Source: Alphaproteobacteria bacterium
GTDB taxonomy: Bacteria; Pseudomonadota; Alphaproteobacteria; ATCC43930; CGMCC-115725
Reading direction: 5' to 3'
Assembly: GCA_005884825.1 (NCBI GenBank)
Contig: VAZT01000020.1
Location: 1 to 6,100 of the forward strand
DNA length: 6,100 nucleotides
Shown: positions 5,545 to 6,100 of the stretch, in pieces
How positions within the stretch are numbered: the stretch's first letter is position 1
How the letters are laid out: the number at the start of each line of letters is the position of its first letter
Notes under the pieces: model-generated
Database searches by the model: none
The model's input: only the letters and a program-made list of their open reading frames with translations
Told to the model about the DNA's origin: nothing
Translations under genes and position numbers: made by a program

Positions 5545-6100
5545 ATGACCATACGCAACCCGGTCGAGTGGGGAGTCGATCAGTTCAGGCATGCGGCCTC
5601 GGCCGTCGAGTCGGCAGGCCGCGCCGGGCGCCGGACGCGCGAGAACCTGCACTCGCCCCCGCCGGCCATCCGGCGCATCGGGGTGGGCGACCTCGGGCAT
5701 GTCCTTGCCAGGGGATATGACGATTTCGCTGCGTTTCGCACCGACGTCATTTTTCTCTGCGTGTTCTATCCGCTCGTCGGTCTCGTCCTGGCGCGGCTGG
5801 CATTTGGCTACGACCTGCTGCCGCTGATTTTCCCGCTCGCCTCCGGGTTTGCGCTGGTCGGCCCCTTGGCCGCGGTCGGCCTCAATGAAATGAGCCGGCG
5901 CCGCGAAGCGGGCATGGCGGTCACCTGGGCGGATGCGTTCGGGGTCTTCCGCTCGCCCTCGTTCGGCGCGATCGTCGTGCTGGGGGTGGTATTGATGGCG
6001 ATCTTTCTGCTGTGGCTGCTCGCCGCCGAGGCGATTTACCAGATCACCTTGGGTCCGGCCCCGCCGGCCTCGCTCGCAGGTTTCGTGCACGACGTACTCG
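5545..6100 (+). CDS. DUF2189-type integral membrane protein (3' end cut off by the window)
   Basis: An inner-membrane protein of unknown function, with 185 codons visible and no stop before the right edge. The ATG at 5545 follows an excellent ribosome site, AAGGAG (5534-5539), with 5 bases between. The first 60 residues are polar, with an Arg-rich patch (RAGRRTREN, 26-34). The IRRIGVGDLGHVLARGYDDFAAFRTD stretch from residue 42 to 67 is typical of the DUF2189/COG5473 family. Three hydrophobic spans follow at about 68-86, 90-113 and 140-168. The loop NEMSRRREAG (114-123) after the second span is positively charged, as expected on the cytoplasmic side, and is also family-typical. Relatives are about 250-270 residues with several more spans, so roughly a third is missing. 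Nothing nearby points to a specific role. The family name is recalled from sequence pattern and was not searched. Confidence 0.82.
   Translation, partial: MTIRNPVEWGVDQFRHAASAVESAGRAGRRTRENLHSPPPAIRRIGVGDLGHVLARGYDDFAAFRTDVIFLCVFYPLVGLVLARLAFGYDLLPLIFPLASGFALVGPLAAVGLNEMSRRREAGMAVTWADAFGVFRSPSFGAIVVLGVVLMAIFLLWLLAAEAIYQITLGPAPPASLAGFVHDVL

Noticed and set aside
5365..6090. Open frame of 241 codons on the minus strand, opposite the membrane protein
   Set aside because: Its composition (Arg, Gln, Glu, Gly) is that of an antisense shadow. The plus strand shows a strong ribosome site and hydrophobic spans of a membrane protein.

Overview
The window is GC-rich (roughly 60-65% by eye), with densely packed genes and codons that mostly end in G or C. 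The protein types are a very large winged-helix/NTPase regulator, an MlaC/HpnM-like periplasmic lipid-binding protein, an HSL-family esterase, a stand-alone MetE catalytic domain and a DUF2189-type membrane protein. Together they suggest an alphaproteobacterium, probably of the Hyphomicrobiales/Bradyrhizobium type. That placement is inference from gene style. No rRNA, tRNA, insertion sequence, CRISPR array or prophage gene is visible.

Layout: (1) Positions 2052 to 1, minus strand, hold the first 684 codons of a multidomain regulator: an OmpR-type winged helix, a STAND-type P-loop ATPase and a helical-repeat region. Its 3' end lies beyond the left edge. (2) Positions 2053-2257 are a divergent control region with two inverted repeats, a repeated octamer and a plausible promoter for the regulator. 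(3) From 2258, plus strand, a strong ribosome binding site starts a second winged-helix domain, a paralogue of the first. Its homology stops near 2590, before the wing. (4) Within about 90 bases and in another frame, an MlaC/Ttg2D-like secreted protein begins (about 2682-3290), followed closely by an alpha/beta-hydrolase (3321-4280), probably in one transcript. (5) A single-domain cobalamin-independent methionine synthase-like gene lies on the minus strand (5318-4281). Its stop codon abuts the hydrolase stop with no spacer. (6) After a second divergent spacer (5319-5544), the first 185 codons of a multi-pass membrane protein run off the right edge.

How the parts may work together: the regulator and the truncated regulator face each other across one control region. 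The truncated copy now supplies the translated leader for the MlaC-like gene, so the lipid-binding protein and esterase may have come under a promoter that once drove a regulator. The MetE-like and DUF2189 genes look like independent housekeeping or accessory units. I see no convincing new multi-gene system. The most unusual part is the regulator/MlaC junction at 2540-2700, where truncation, a frame change and the lack of any ATG start for the MlaC-like gene upstream of its signal sequence coincide.
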